From positions 191,739,206 through 191,803,205 of the forward strand of contig NC_133329.1 in NCBI RefSeq assembly GCF_042186555.1: a stretch of DNA of 64,000 bases, written 5' to 3'. Each line of letters starts with the position of its first letter. The stretch's first letter is position 1. Under the pieces are notes generated by a model. The model did no database searches and was not told the origin of the DNA. It saw nothing but the letters and a program-made list of their open reading frames with translations. Shown in pieces: positions 50,606 through 60,900 of the stretch. Origin of the DNA: Aquarana catesbeiana (lineage: Eukaryota; Chordata; Amphibia; Anura; Ranidae). The position numbers and the translations under genes are program-made.

Positions 50606-51039
50606 TGCCCCGTACACACGGTCGGATTTTCTGACTGAAAAAGTGCGATCGGATTGTGTTGTCGGAAATTCCGATCGTGTGTGGCCTCCATCGGACTTTT
50701 TCCATCGGAATTTCCGACGCACAAAGTTTGAGAGCAGGCTATAAAATTTTCCGACAACAAAATCCGATCGGTTAAATTCTAATCGTGTGTACACAAATCC
50801 GACGCACAAAGTGCCACGCGTGCTCAGGATAAATTAAGAGACGAAAGCTATTGGCTACTGCCCCGTTTATAGTCCCAACGTACGTGTTTTACGTCAGCAC
50901 GTTCAGAACGATCGGATTTTCCGACAACTTTGTGCGACCATGTGTATGCAAGACAAGTTTGAGCCAACATCCGTCGGAAAAAATCCATGGATTTTGTTGT
51001 CTGAATGTCCGATCAATGTCCAATCGTGTGTACAGGGCA
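50606..51039. mobile_element. Harbinger-type MITE, 434 bp, second copy
   Basis: Ends TGCCCCGTACACACGGTCGG and (reversed) TGCCCTGTACACACGATTGG; TTA on both sides (50603-50605, 51040-51042). It belongs to the same family as 12689-13070 but is longer. Internal words such as AATCCGATCG and CGTGTGTA recur in both orientations. Confidence 0.9.
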
Positions 51040-51514
51040 TTAGTCCGTAGGGTTCAATATTGAGTTGGCCCACCCTTTGCAGATATAACAGCTTTAACTC
51101 TTCTGGGAAGGCTGTCCACAAGATTTAGGGGTGTGTTTAGGGGTGTTTTAGGGGTGTGTCTATGGTAGGGGTGTTTAAACTTTTTTCAAAGTGGGCCAGA
51201 TTTGATCAAATAAACATGCGTGAGGGCCGATCATTTTGCCTGACATTCTTTGAACCATTAAAATTCGGTTTAAGTGTGTTCGTCCAAGTAACTAATACAC
51301 TGCCCAACAAGAATTCTCTTGCCTTTGTGGCTGTGTGTGGTGAAGAGATGAGCTTGGGTGTGTTATTTGGATTTACAGTATTTATCAGCGTATAACACGC
51401 ACCTTCACTTTAAGAGGGAAATTTCAGGAAAAAAGAACTGTGAAGCAAAATAAGGGTCAGTACCCATCAATGCAGCCTAATCAGTGCCCATCTGCAGCCT
51501 CACAAAGGGGCATG

Positions 51515-52140
51515 AATGCAGCCCCACCATTGCCATGAATGCAGCCCCACCCCTGCCATGAATACAGCCTCACCACTGCCATGAATACAGCCCCACCACT
51601 GCCATGAATGCAGCACCCACCATTGACATGAATGCAGCACCCACCATTGACATGAATGCAGCACCCACACTGACATGAATGCAGCACCACCGTTGCCATG
51701 AATGCAGCACCACCGTTGCCATGAATGCAGCACCACCGTTGCCATGAATGCAGCACCACCGTTGCCATGAATGCAGCACCACCGTTGCCATGAATGCAGC
51801 ACCCCCATTGACATGAATGCAGCACCCCCATTGACATGAATGCAGCACCCCCATTGACATGAATGCAGCACCCCCATTGACATGAATGCAGCACCCCCAT
51901 TGACATGAATGCAGCACCCCCATTGACATGAATGCAGCACCCCCATTGCCATAAATGTGGCACCACCATTGCCATGAATGTGGCACCCCCATTGCCATGA
52001 ATGTGGCACCCCCATTGCCATGAATGTGGCACCCCCCATTGCCATGAATGCGGCACCCACATTGTCATGAATGCAGCACCCACATTGCTATGAATGCAGC
52101 ACCCACATTGCCATGAATGCAGACTCACCATTGCCATCAG
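51515..52140. repeat. 22-25-bp minisatellite
   Basis: About 27 copies of ATGAATGCAGCACC plus variable CATTGAC/CGTTGCC. Blocks of identical variants (five CACCGTTGCC units near 51690-51790, seven CCCCATTGAC units near 51800-51945) indicate stepwise expansion. Minus-strand frames rich in His/Trp/Cys (52161-51481) are artefacts of the repeat. Confidence 0.95.
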
Positions 52141-52196
52141 TGCAGCTTGATTCATGCCCATCTGCAGCCTTGGAGGAGACAGGGAGGGGGCAGGAC

Positions 52197-52376
52197 GAGC
52201 GTCAACAGATTACATACAGGAGAAACTCCTTTTTTCTTGGCGGCCTCTTAAATACAAAGTCCCGTCGCCTATGATGGACAGAACAGTCGTCCAATGGCAA
52301 CGCAGGAGACGGGACTTCCTTTTACAGAGGCCACCGTGTAAACAGGAAATTCTCCTGTATGTACGGCACTCATCCC
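52197..52376. repeat. imperfect inverted repeat, about 75-bp arms
   Basis: GAGCGTCAACAGATTACATA onward to AAAGTCCCGTCGCC pairs with GGAGACGGGACTTCC to TCCTGTATGTACGGCACTC with scattered mismatches, around a central loop near 52265-52305. It may be the two ends of a further small MITE. Confidence 0.65.
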
Positions 52377-52548
52377 GCCCCCTCCCCATCCCCTCCAAGG
52401 CAGCCAGCATATATATATATTTTGCAATCCCCAGCACTCGGGGATTTGTTGGGGGCCACAAAAGATATACATGTCCAAATTACCAGGCGGGCCGTTCGAA
52501 ACCAGAAAGCGGGCCACAATTGGCCCGACTTTGGACATGCCTGGTTGT

Positions 52549-52741
52549 TTGACCATTCTTCCAGAAGCGCATTTGTGAGGTTAGGCACTGATATTGGACG
52601 AGAAGGCCTGGCTCGCAGTCTCTGCTCTAATTCACCCCAAAGGTGTTCTATCGGGTTGAGGTCAGGACTCTGTGCAGGCCAATCAAGTTCCTCAACCCCA
52701 AACTCATTCATCCATGTCTTTATGGACCTTGCTATGTGCAC
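52549..52741 (-). pseudogene. Tc1-3 transposase, C-terminal part (minus strand)
   Basis: The frame 52741-52370 begins ARSIKTWMNEFGVEELDWPA and contains SPDLNPIEHLWGELEQRLRA, with the catalytic Glu and typical C-terminal residues up to ALLEEWSN near the hAT junction. The upstream catalytic part is not continuous on this strand. Confidence 0.8.
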
Positions 52742-52897
52742 TGGTCCAAATCATTTGGTGGAGGGAAGATTATGGTGTGGGGGGGGGACATTTTGGACAA
52801 TTTCATGCTCCCAACTTTCTGGGAACAGTTTGGGGATGGCCCCTTCCTGTTCCAACATTACTGCACACCAGTGCACAAAGCAAAGTCCATAAAGCCA
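52742..52897 (+). pseudogene. Tc1-3 transposase, middle part (plus strand)
   Basis: The plus strand reads SKSFGGGKIMVWGGDILDNF and FLFQHYCTPVHKAKS, i.e. the GGG...MVWG segment and the segment of the second catalytic residue, here FQHY where FQHD is expected. Its direction is opposite to the C-terminal part on its left, so the two halves face each other. Confidence 0.75.
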
Positions 52898-53388
52898 TTA
52901 AAGTGATACTAAAGTCTAATTTTTTTCTCGTTAAAAATAACAAACATGCCATACTTACCTTCTATGTAAAATGGTTTTGCACAGGGCAGCCCAGATTCTC
53001 CTCTTCTCGGGTCCCTCTTTAATGCTCCTGGCCTCTTCCACCTGTTAAGTGCCCCCACAGAAAGCAGCTTGCTATGGGGGCACCTGAGCCAAGCCTTGGC
53101 TTCTTGTGTCCCTTCAGACACATAGTCGTGGCCAGGCCCCCTTTCTCTCCTCATTGGCCCACTGACTTTGATTGACAGCAGTGGGAGCAAATGACGCCGC
53201 ACTACTGTCTCAGCCAGTGAGGAAGGGAGTCCTGGACACCCGAGTCTCTTGTGCAACATTGCTGGATCAAGATGGGGCTCAGGTAAGTATTATGCACACT
53301 GAAGTTTTTTTTTTATCTTAATGCATAGAATGCATTAAGATTAAAAAAAAAAAAAAAAAAAAAACTTCTGCCTTTACAACCACTTTAA
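52898..53388. mobile_element. TTAA-bounded inverted-repeat element, 491 bp
   Basis: The left end TTAAAGTGATACTAAAGTCT and the reversed right end TTAAAGTGGTTGTAAAGGCA are similar; both start with TTAA. It contains a TTAATGCATAGAATGCATTAA palindrome near 53310-53342 and a run of about 22 A. The GTGGTTGT end is also seen in the element split by the provirus (12028/31436). Confidence 0.75.
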
Positions 53389-53449
53389 AGGTTATATAAA
53401 GGCAGGCGTCCCAATACTTTTGACAATATAGTGTGTGTATGTATGCACT

Positions 53450-53625
53450 GAGCCAGGAGCAAGCCGCTGGCCCGGTGCACACTGCGCACCAGTATGCACC
53501 CCTGCACTCGGTATGTAGCACACACCTCAATCCTGCACTCGGTACACAGTGCACCTCTCAACCCTGCACCCGATATGTAGCACACCTCCCAACCCTGCAC
53601 TCAGTACGTAGCGCATATTTACTTA
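53450..53625. repeat. about 33-bp minisatellite
   Basis: Four to five drifted copies of CCTGCACTCGGTATGTAGCA plus CACCTCTCAA. Minus-strand Cys-rich frames across it are repeat artefacts. Confidence 0.8.
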
Positions 53626-54184
53626 ACACGGCAGTAATCATGTGTACAGTGTCTATAGTAGCCAATCATATTTAATCCTTTTCTTTTTTTTTTTCACAAA
53701 GAATCATTTTCTATTTATCACAGTCAGATCAATGAAATATGCTTTATGTTATTATTGTTAAAGTTGTTGTTGCCAATATTTATTTTGTAACTTAATTCTG
53801 CATAAAACATTTAACAGTGTCATTGCATGAGACAATTTTTGAGGGTGTGCTTAAGGGTGGAATTAGGCGCGGGGAAGAGTAGGGGTTGGGTGGGGCAACT
53901 GGTGGCGAGTAACTCTTAAGGCCTGGATAATAGCTCAGCCCTACCATAGTTTGTCGCCAGTCCATGAGCGTTTTACAGCATGACATGTTAGGTATCTATT
54001 TACTTGGCGTAAGATCATCTTTCATATTTTACAAAAAGTGTATTTTTTTTCATTTTATTCCCTAGGGTGTCTGCTAAAAAGTATATATAATGTTTGGGGG
54101 TTATAAGTAATTTTCTATCAAAAAATACTGATTTAAACTTATAAACAAAAAGTGCCATAGAAGGCCTGATCTTCAAGCGGTTAA
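53626..54184. repeat. AT-rich DNA ending in a TTAA-type repeat terminus
   Basis: The last 200 bases (CTTGGCGTAAGATCATCTTT to GATCTTCAAGCGG before TTAA at 54181-54184) look like the right end of a TTAA-family element. I cannot identify its left end. No gene. Confidence 0.4.
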
Positions 54185-54876
54185 TGATTATAACTGAACA
54201 TTAAGAGGGGTCTTAAGCATTTATGGCGTACTTGTTTATGGTAAATAGCATTCTTTAAAGGTAACTTGTCTATCTAATTAATAGTAAAATAGGATTTTTA
54301 CCGAAAAAACAAAAGAATTGTCATGAATGATCACCCTAATATATGGACTTGAGCAAGGAAGAATAAGTAGTTAATGAAAAAATACAAGTAATTCTTCAAC
54401 TGCCCAAATATAAACCATTCACCTAATTGTATATAAATTAATTAAAGTTAGGTGTGTTCCTCTGAATCAAGTAGATGCATATAGAAAGAATTCTCTAGAG
54501 AAAAAGAGAGGGCAAACAGCCCAAAAGGGATTCTTCAAGGAGGAAGATAAACAGGTTTTTAGCAAATATAATAATTACTTTATTATAAATAATTCCACCA
54601 TATACAAAATTTAAAAAATAGAAGATACCTCCACCACATAATAATATAACCTGATAACGTTATCAGAACACGGATAGCAATACCAATCACACATTCATTC
54701 AACCCAATCAAACAGAAGTCAGCTGATTAGTGGTTAATTCCTAGTACAACAGATAAGGTGTCCACGAATAGTTGTAGTATGTATGGGCACAAACATTGGC
54801 CAGTTTGATCAGCAATTTAATTAGTCGTGGATCTGAATAGGATTTCCACAGCTGAAAGTTTCTGTATGGTATAGAT
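54185..54876. other. AT-rich DNA, nothing recognised
   Basis: No open frame of note, no inverted ends, no tandem repeat. An AGAGAAAAAGAGAGGG purine patch lies near 54495. Confidence 0.6.
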
Positions 54877-55712
54877 CAGTGGTTCTCAACCTTTCTAGTG
54901 CAGTGACCCCTTGATAAAATTTACCAAGTCGTTTACCCTAACAGTAAAATTATTTTCGTAGTGTGGGTTGTCAGCACCCAAGGCAAGACAAGTAATTTGC
55001 GCCTCTAACCCACGGACGTTTAGCGTTTATCTCTCTCTATCCTAATTTCTTGTTTTTTTCTCCATCCCTCTCTCTCTAGCCATCTTTCTTGTTCTCTCTA
55101 GCCATCTTTCTTGTTCTCTTATTCTTTCTCTCCCTTTTTTCTTTGTTCCTCCCTCTCTTTTCTCTATTTTTATTCCTTCTCTTACTCCTTGGTGGGGGGG
55201 GGGATAGGATGAGTGGCAGTGCTGGCGGGGAGTTGGGATGAGTGGCAATGTTGGCGGGGAGTTGGGATCAGTGGCAGTGCTGGGGGGAGTTCTGATCAGC
55301 CAACTTAGGTGCTCTTGATCAAGGTCATCTGCTGATCTGAGAACTGTAGTGGGGACTTTTAATGGCAACTATAATCACAGGCAGTATTACTCACTGTGTC
55401 TCCGACTTTGTGGTGTCTCATAGCAGTGACACCTATGCCGAAATCAGGAGATAGGGTCTCCTCCAGCCCCTCCCACTTCACATTCCTCACCAGTCAGCTG
55501 GCCTCTAGTCTCTGCCCCCAGCCATGCTGTGAACTGAATTGGCGTCTGCGAAGAGGCTGAGTGGGCGGCCCAGCTGGGCTGCCACAGGCTCCAGGGACAG
55601 CCCTGCTGAGCGGCTGCAAAAAGGTTGGGAGAGCGGTGCGGGATTCAGGAACAGCCCAGGATTCGGTGACCCCTGGCAAAGCCTCATTCGACCCCCAGGT
55701 TGAGAACCACTG
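54877..55712. mobile_element. hAT-type non-autonomous element, 836 bp
   Basis: Ends CAGTGGTTCTCAACCT and (reversed) CAGTGGTTCTCAACCTGGGG. Both ends carry the TGACCCC word further in. The flanks do not show a clean 8-bp duplication. Inside are two tandem CTCTCTAGCCATCTTTCTTG units (55071-55116) and three GTTGGGATGAGTGGCA-type units near 55205-55285. No transposase. Confidence 0.8.
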
Positions 55713-56667
55713 GATGAATGTCACTTTCCACAGATCTGTGATTGAGGACCGCAGAGTAAAAAAATAAAAAGTAATCAGATAAAGAGAATACTTTCAGAGG
55801 GAGTTCATATTCCATATGAGATTATCCAGAGGTTATTTCTCCATGTAATTATTAGCACCGTCAGCACATATATAATCTCAAACTGAAGCCTGAACCGTGG
55901 CAATATAACAGGACATACAGAAATGAAAATGTCAGGGATTTAATTCCCTTTGCTTAACCAGACCAATATCGATGTGTACAGGGAGAAGGGACGGTTATGA
56001 TTCAATCCGTTCTATGTAAGGTCATAAAAGACCAATATACTGTGTCCTTGCTGGCGGCTTTCTGCTGATATACAGAGTCAGGAGGCTTGGCAGATTTGTG
56101 TGCTGACAGGTATCTTGCTGTCCATTGTGTGGAGAGAGAGGAGAAAGGAATGTCTGTAGCTGTGTTGTAACCCTTTAGCCTCTGAAACTGACAGCTGATC
56201 AGTGATCCGATAGATAGCAGTGAGGTCCCACAGCAGTCTCCACTTATTCCAAAGGGGCACAGAGACCAGGGAGAGCTTGTTTTCCCCCACTCAGTCAGGA
56301 AGACTTGTCTCTGTAAAATACAAATGTAGAGATGGAAAGGGGGAAAAGGAAGGTGAAAAATTGGCATATAGCTATAATTCCGTGTTTTGTTGATGAGCTG
56401 CAGCTAGTGCCCAGGCATCACGCTATGCTGACATGTTTCCTTTCGATAAACAAAATTCTTCAGAGCCAATGTGAGGGTGGGGCAGAGTTATATTTAAGAG
56501 TATACCAATTAGTATGATTGGTGTCACCGGAACTCATTCAAAAACACACACATCAAATCATAGCCAACAGCAACCAGTATCACTGTGAGAATAAACTTAA
56601 AAAAAATTAGTGCTTCCCAAATACAAAAAGGAAAATTATAAACTAAACCACATTAAATTAGTAACCA
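55713..56667. other. unassigned DNA, nothing recognised
   Basis: No coding frame with a domain; 56002-56367 on the minus strand is open for 121 codons but has no recognisable feature. No tandem or inverted repeat of note. Confidence 0.6.
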
Positions 56668-56994
56668 GGGGGGGCGTGGCTAGTGGCTGATGGAGTAGGA
56701 AGCACAGGGCTCTAGCTCCGCCGAACATGCGCCAAAATCATCCTGAAAATGGCTCCTGAGACTGCTCCAAAACCTCTCCCTGGGCTCCACAAGCTCCCTA
56801 TACTCCGCGCTACACACCGGTACCTGAGGCTTCAGCAGCAGTGATGTCCCGGCGGGGAAAAGATACAACGGCGGCGGACCAGGCTGGGCATGATGGCGCC
56901 CGCACCATGCGCTCAGCAAAGGAGGCAGCAATAAAACGTTTCTCCAAGCCAGGAGTAAAAGACACCTCTTCAAAATATGGACTCCCCACTCTGG
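56668..56994 (+). mobile_element. L1-4: 5' leader and start of ORF1
   Basis: It begins GGGGGGCGTGGCTAGTGGCT, the G-rich start common to the L1 copies here. An ORF1 start codon is at 56844 (MSRRGKDTTAADQAGHDG). The frame runs to the chromovirus insertion and continues at 63213 in phase, once one copy of the TCTGG duplication is discounted. Confidence 0.75.
56990..56994. repeat. 5-bp target-site duplication of the chromovirus (left)
   Basis: TCTGG, repeated at 63208-63212. Five bases is the usual value for Ty3/gypsy integrases. Confidence 0.9.
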
Positions 56995-57236
56995 TGTCAG
57001 GAAAAGCCCTCTTGTAGTCATTCCAGCAAACAGAAGATTAAAAGAATGCCTGTAAGCGTCATCCGGCGCTCGCGCGCGCGCGCACGCAATAGCGCCAATA
57101 GTGCTAATAGGCGAACGCGCGTACGCAATAGCGCCAATAGCGCTAATAGGCGAATGCGCGTGCGCAATAGCGCCAATAACGGCGCACGCGGGTGCGCGCA
57201 CGCGCCCCCTGTAACACTCTTGGCGCCAAGATGGGC

Positions 57237-57277
57237 TATTTAAAGGAGACTGTTCCAATGCTGCCTTGCTGTCCGGT
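57237..57277 (+). promoter_or_regulatory. chromovirus promoter: TATA box and predicted RNA 5' end
   Basis: The TATA-like box TATTTAAA starts at 57237. Thirty-one bases downstream lies GCTGTCCGGT (57268-57277), which is the exact reverse complement of ACCGGACAGC at 57905-57914. The spacing is what a TATA-driven transcript start requires, so the RNA probably begins at or next to 57268. Confidence 0.7.
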
Positions 57278-57466
57278 CTACAGCGTTTCCTGAGACCTCT
57301 GCTCCCTTGTTACCAGTTTCTCTGCATCCAGTACCTACTTGGCTTGATCCTGACTTACCTGTTTGCTGCCTGCCCCGATCTCGGCTTGGACTCTGACTAT
57401 TCTCTTGGTTTGCCCTCCTGTACCTGATCTGCCCGCCAGTACCTTGACCCGGCTTGTCTGTACCTT

Positions 57467-57745
57467 CCTGCTGTCTGCTACCTGCTACTGGACTACAGTG
57501 CACCTCCCTGCTGTCTGCAACCTGCTGCGGGACTACAGTGCACCTCCCTGCTGTCTGCAACCTGCTGCGGGACTACAGTGCACCTCCCTGCTGTCTGCTA
57601 CCTGCTACTGGACTACAGTGCACCTCCCTGCTGTCTGCAACCTGCTGCGGGACTACAGTGCACCTCCCTGCTGTCTGCAACCTGCTGCGGGACTACAGTG
57701 CACCTCCCTGATGTCTGCTACTGGACTACAGTGCACCTCCCTGCT
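57467..57745. repeat. 40-bp tandem repeat in 5' LTR (about 7 copies)
   Basis: Unit CTGCTGTCTGCAACCTGCTG plus CGGGACTACAGTGCACCTCC, with two variants (CAACC/GCGGG and CTACC/ACTGG). The matching array in the 3' LTR has about ten copies. Cys/Pro/Leu-rich open frames through it (57363-57923) are artefacts. Confidence 0.95.
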
Positions 57746-57904
57746 GACTACAGGATCCAGCTCTCTTCTCCAGTGTTCCAGCCAGGCACTTGTGCCCCTC
57801 TGTACTTCTGAGCTCCTGTTCTCACCTTCAGGGGTTCCTAAGTCAGAGGTATACGAGAGGCCGTTCTCTGCACCCTGGGCTCCACCTACCAGGTACGTGA
57901 CAGT

Positions 57905-57914
57905 ACCGGACAGC
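57905..57914 (+). promoter_or_regulatory. self-priming primer-binding site
   Basis: ACCGGACAGC lies two bases after the 5' LTR and two bases... before the gag-pol start at 57916 (one base intervenes). No tRNA-type site is present. Complementarity to 57268-57277 matches the Tf1/sushi mechanism, in which the 5' end of the RNA folds back to prime reverse transcription. Confidence 0.7.
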
Positions 57915-57915
57915 C

Positions 57916-60900
57916 ATGTCTGAGCCCACGCAGGGAACGTCGCCTATGGAGGACTTATGCCATCATCTGGCTGGACTTACACAGGCTGTTAAAGACCTGC
58001 AAGACGGTTATAAACGTCTGGAAGAACGTGTTCAAGGGCTCTCCACCTCCGCTCCAGGTCCTTCCCCGGGTCCTTCTGTAGTAATGTTGCCTCCAGAACC
58101 TAAAGTTCCCACACCAGAAAGGTTCTCCGGGGACCGCAGCAAGTTTAGAGCATTCCGTAACGCCTGTGAACTTTTCTTTGCACTACAGCCCAGGACTTTT
58201 TCTTTAGAAACCACCAAGGTGGGGTTCGTTATCTCCCTCCTGCTGGGGGAACCCCAGGCATGGGCTCATCGACTCCTGGAGCAAAAGAACAGCTGCCTTA
58301 ACCAACTGGACACTTTCTTCCAAGCCATGGCCCTTCTCTATGAGGACCCGCAACTAGCAGCTACCGCAGAAGCAGCTCTGTTCTCTCTCCAGCAAGGCCG
58401 TAGGGCGGCGGAGGACTATGCATCTGAGTTCAGGCGTTGGAGTTCTGACACAAGCTGGAACGACGCCGCCCTACGCCACCAGTTCCGCATGGGACTCTCC
58501 GAGCCACTAAAAGATGAGTTGGCCCGGGTTGGCATCCCTGCGACACTTGAAGCCCTTATCAATCTTGCCATGCAGATCGACAGGCGCCTAAGAGAGCGAA
58601 GAGCTGAACGGACTGCTGGGTCCACTCGCCCAGTCTGGATGCTTCCACGAGTGCCACAGCCTTCTGTCCACACTCCTGCTGATTCCACTGAACCAATGCA
58701 GCTGGGCCTGATCCGTCCCTCTCTGACTCCGGAGGAACGCCAACGCCGGCGAGCGAATAACCTTTGCCTGTATTGCGGAGAATCTGGCCATTATGTGAGG
58801 ACTTGTCCCGCAAAGACTCGTAAGCACTTTACTCTTTCCTCTACCTCTTCACCTGCTGTGTTAGATAATACCACTCATTTGGCTATCCCCATCTCTCTGC
58901 AGCTTCCAGAAGGGAATACGCTGGCAACTGCCATCATTGACTCCGGGGCCTGCAGCGGGTTCATGGACTTGTCTTTTGCCCGTAGACTCCGTATACCTCT
59001 ACGACCCAGAGCACAGGGACTGTCCGTACATCTGGCCGACGGATCGGCTATTAAATCTGGGCCTGTAACACAAGAAACAGTTCCTCTTAAAACCACCATT
59101 TCCGGCAATCACCAAGAACTACTCTGTCTTGATATCATCGAATCTCCCTTGTTTCCCATCATACTAGGAATGCCCTGGCTCAAGGCACATAATCCACAAA
59201 TAGACTGGTCCACTGGAAAAATCAGTTTTCATTCCTCTTACTGCCAGCAACATTGTTTACAGGAGACTCCCAACATTCCTTCTTCTTTGCTATGTCTGGA
59301 GACCGATGCTGAAGCCTGCCAAGCAGTTCCTAAGGCTTATCATGATCTTCTGGATGTATTCAGTAAGAAAGGGGCAGAGACTCTGCCACCCCATAGACCT
59401 TACGACTGCCCGATTGAGTTGCTTCCCGGAGCAGAAATTCCCTTTGGGAGAATTTTTCCCTTGACCGAACTCAAACTTGGAACCCTTAAAGAATACATTG
59501 ATGACAACCTGAGGAAAGGGTTCATACGCCCTTCTACCTCTCCAGCAGGAGCAGGGATTTTCTTTGTAGAGAAGAAAGACCACTCTCTACGCCCTTGCGT
59601 AGATTATCGTGACCTTAATAAAATCACAATCAAGAATCGGTATCCTCTACCCTTGGTACCTGAACTTTTCCAGCGACTCGGAACCGCATCCATCTTTACC
59701 AAATTAGACCTTCGTGGAGCCTACAATTTAGTCCGGATCCGAAGCGGAGATGAATGGAAAACGGCCTTCCGTACCCGCTTCGGACATTTTGAGTATCTTG
59801 TCATGCCTTTCGGGTTATGCAATGCTCCCGCCACCTTCCAGCATTTTGTTAATGATATTTTCAGAGACTACCTTGACTTGTTTATCATTGTATACCTGGA
59901 TGACATTTTGATCTTTTCCTCCTCACTGGCTACTCATCGGGAACATGTCAGAAAAGTTCTAACCCGCCTTCGCCAGCATGGCTTGTATGCAAAACCTGAG
60001 AAGTGCGAGTTTGAACGCCAAAGCATCCAGTTTCTGGGCCTGATCATTTCAACAGATGGTGTCAAGATGGATCCACAGAAGGTCTCTGCCATCTTGGATT
60101 GGCCAGCTCCGACTGATAAAAGGGGAGTCCAGCGATTTGTGGGGTTTGCGAATTTTTATCGTAAATTCATCAAGGGATTTTCTTCTATCATCTGCCCCAT
60201 CACAAGTCTTACCCGGCAAGGCACCCGTTTCCAATGGTCTCCTGAAGCTCAAGCAGCCTTTACTTCCTTGAAAGAACAGTTTGTTTCAGCCTCTGTCTTA
60301 AAACATCCTGACCCAGCCTTACCTTATATATTGGAAGTAGATGCTTCTGAGATAGCAGTAGGGGCAGTTCTTTCACAGAGACAAGGATCCAAGGCTCTGT
60401 TACACCCAGTGGCATTCTTCTCTCGCAGGCTAACCGAAGCTGAAAGAAATTATGATGTCGGGGACAGAGAACTACTTGCAATCAAGGCTGCGCTAGAAGA
60501 ATGGCGTTACCTCTTGGAAGGAGCAGCCCATCCTATTCTGGTGTACACTTATCACAAGAACTTAGAGTACTTGAAAGTTGCCAAGAGATTGAAACCACGA
60601 CAAGCCAGATGGGCACTTTTTTTCACTAGATTTGCCTTTCACATCACTTACAGGCCGGGATCTAAGAATACTAAACCAGACGCGCTTTCCCGGATGTTCA
60701 GCGAACCTGAAGTTTCTTCTCCTCCTGATACCATCCTTGCTCCTGGGAATTTTCTCATGCTTCAGGGAGATCTGCTTTCCCAAATTAAACAAGCTTCTTC
60801 ACTGGCTCCCCATCCAACAGATGTCACTTTACAGTGGAAAGATGATCTACTTTGGTACAAGGACAGAATTTTTGTGCCACCACAGACACGGGTTGCCATC

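Larger units (their letters stand above)
51161..52548. mobile_element. hAT-like element with minisatellite and imperfect hairpin
   Basis: The left end TAGGGGTGTTTAAACTTTTT and GTGGGCCAGA resemble the reversed right end CAGGCATGTCCAAAGTCGGG and GGCCCGC. The Tc1-3 transposase resumes outside. I could not find a clean 8-bp duplication. It holds the minisatellite 51515-52140 and an inverted repeat 52197-52376. No transposase. Confidence 0.65.
50535..53433. mobile_element. Tc1-3: Tc1-type element with opposed transposase halves and three nested insertions
   Basis: Ends CACTATACTGTCAAAAGTAT and (reversed) CACTATATTGTCAAAAGTAT, followed inwards by similar TTG-GAC-CCTG sequence on both sides. TA precedes the left end; the right flank is TG, so the duplication is not clean. 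Its own sequence is about 0.6 kb: 50535-50605, 51043-51160, 52549-52897 and 53389-53433. Inserted are a Harbinger-type MITE, a hAT-like element and a TTAA element. Confidence 0.8.
56995..57902 (+). repeat. chromovirus 5' LTR
   Basis: 908 bp. It contains a GC-rich 30-bp-type repeat (57065-57200, GCGCAATAGCGCCAATAG units), a TATTTAAA box at 57237-57244, a predicted transcription start at 57268, and about seven copies of a 40-bp unit (57467-57745). Confidence 0.95.

Noticed and set aside
51481..52161. 226-codon minus-strand frame rich in His, Trp and Cys
   Set aside because: It is a translation of the 22-25-bp minisatellite; all three minus-strand frames are open for the same reason.
57363..57923. 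Cys/Pro/Leu-rich 186-codon frame (and the 190- and 264-codon equivalents at 62544 and 62635)
   Set aside because: It lies in the LTR tandem arrays; the 40-bp unit keeps several frames open and the reading changes with copy number.
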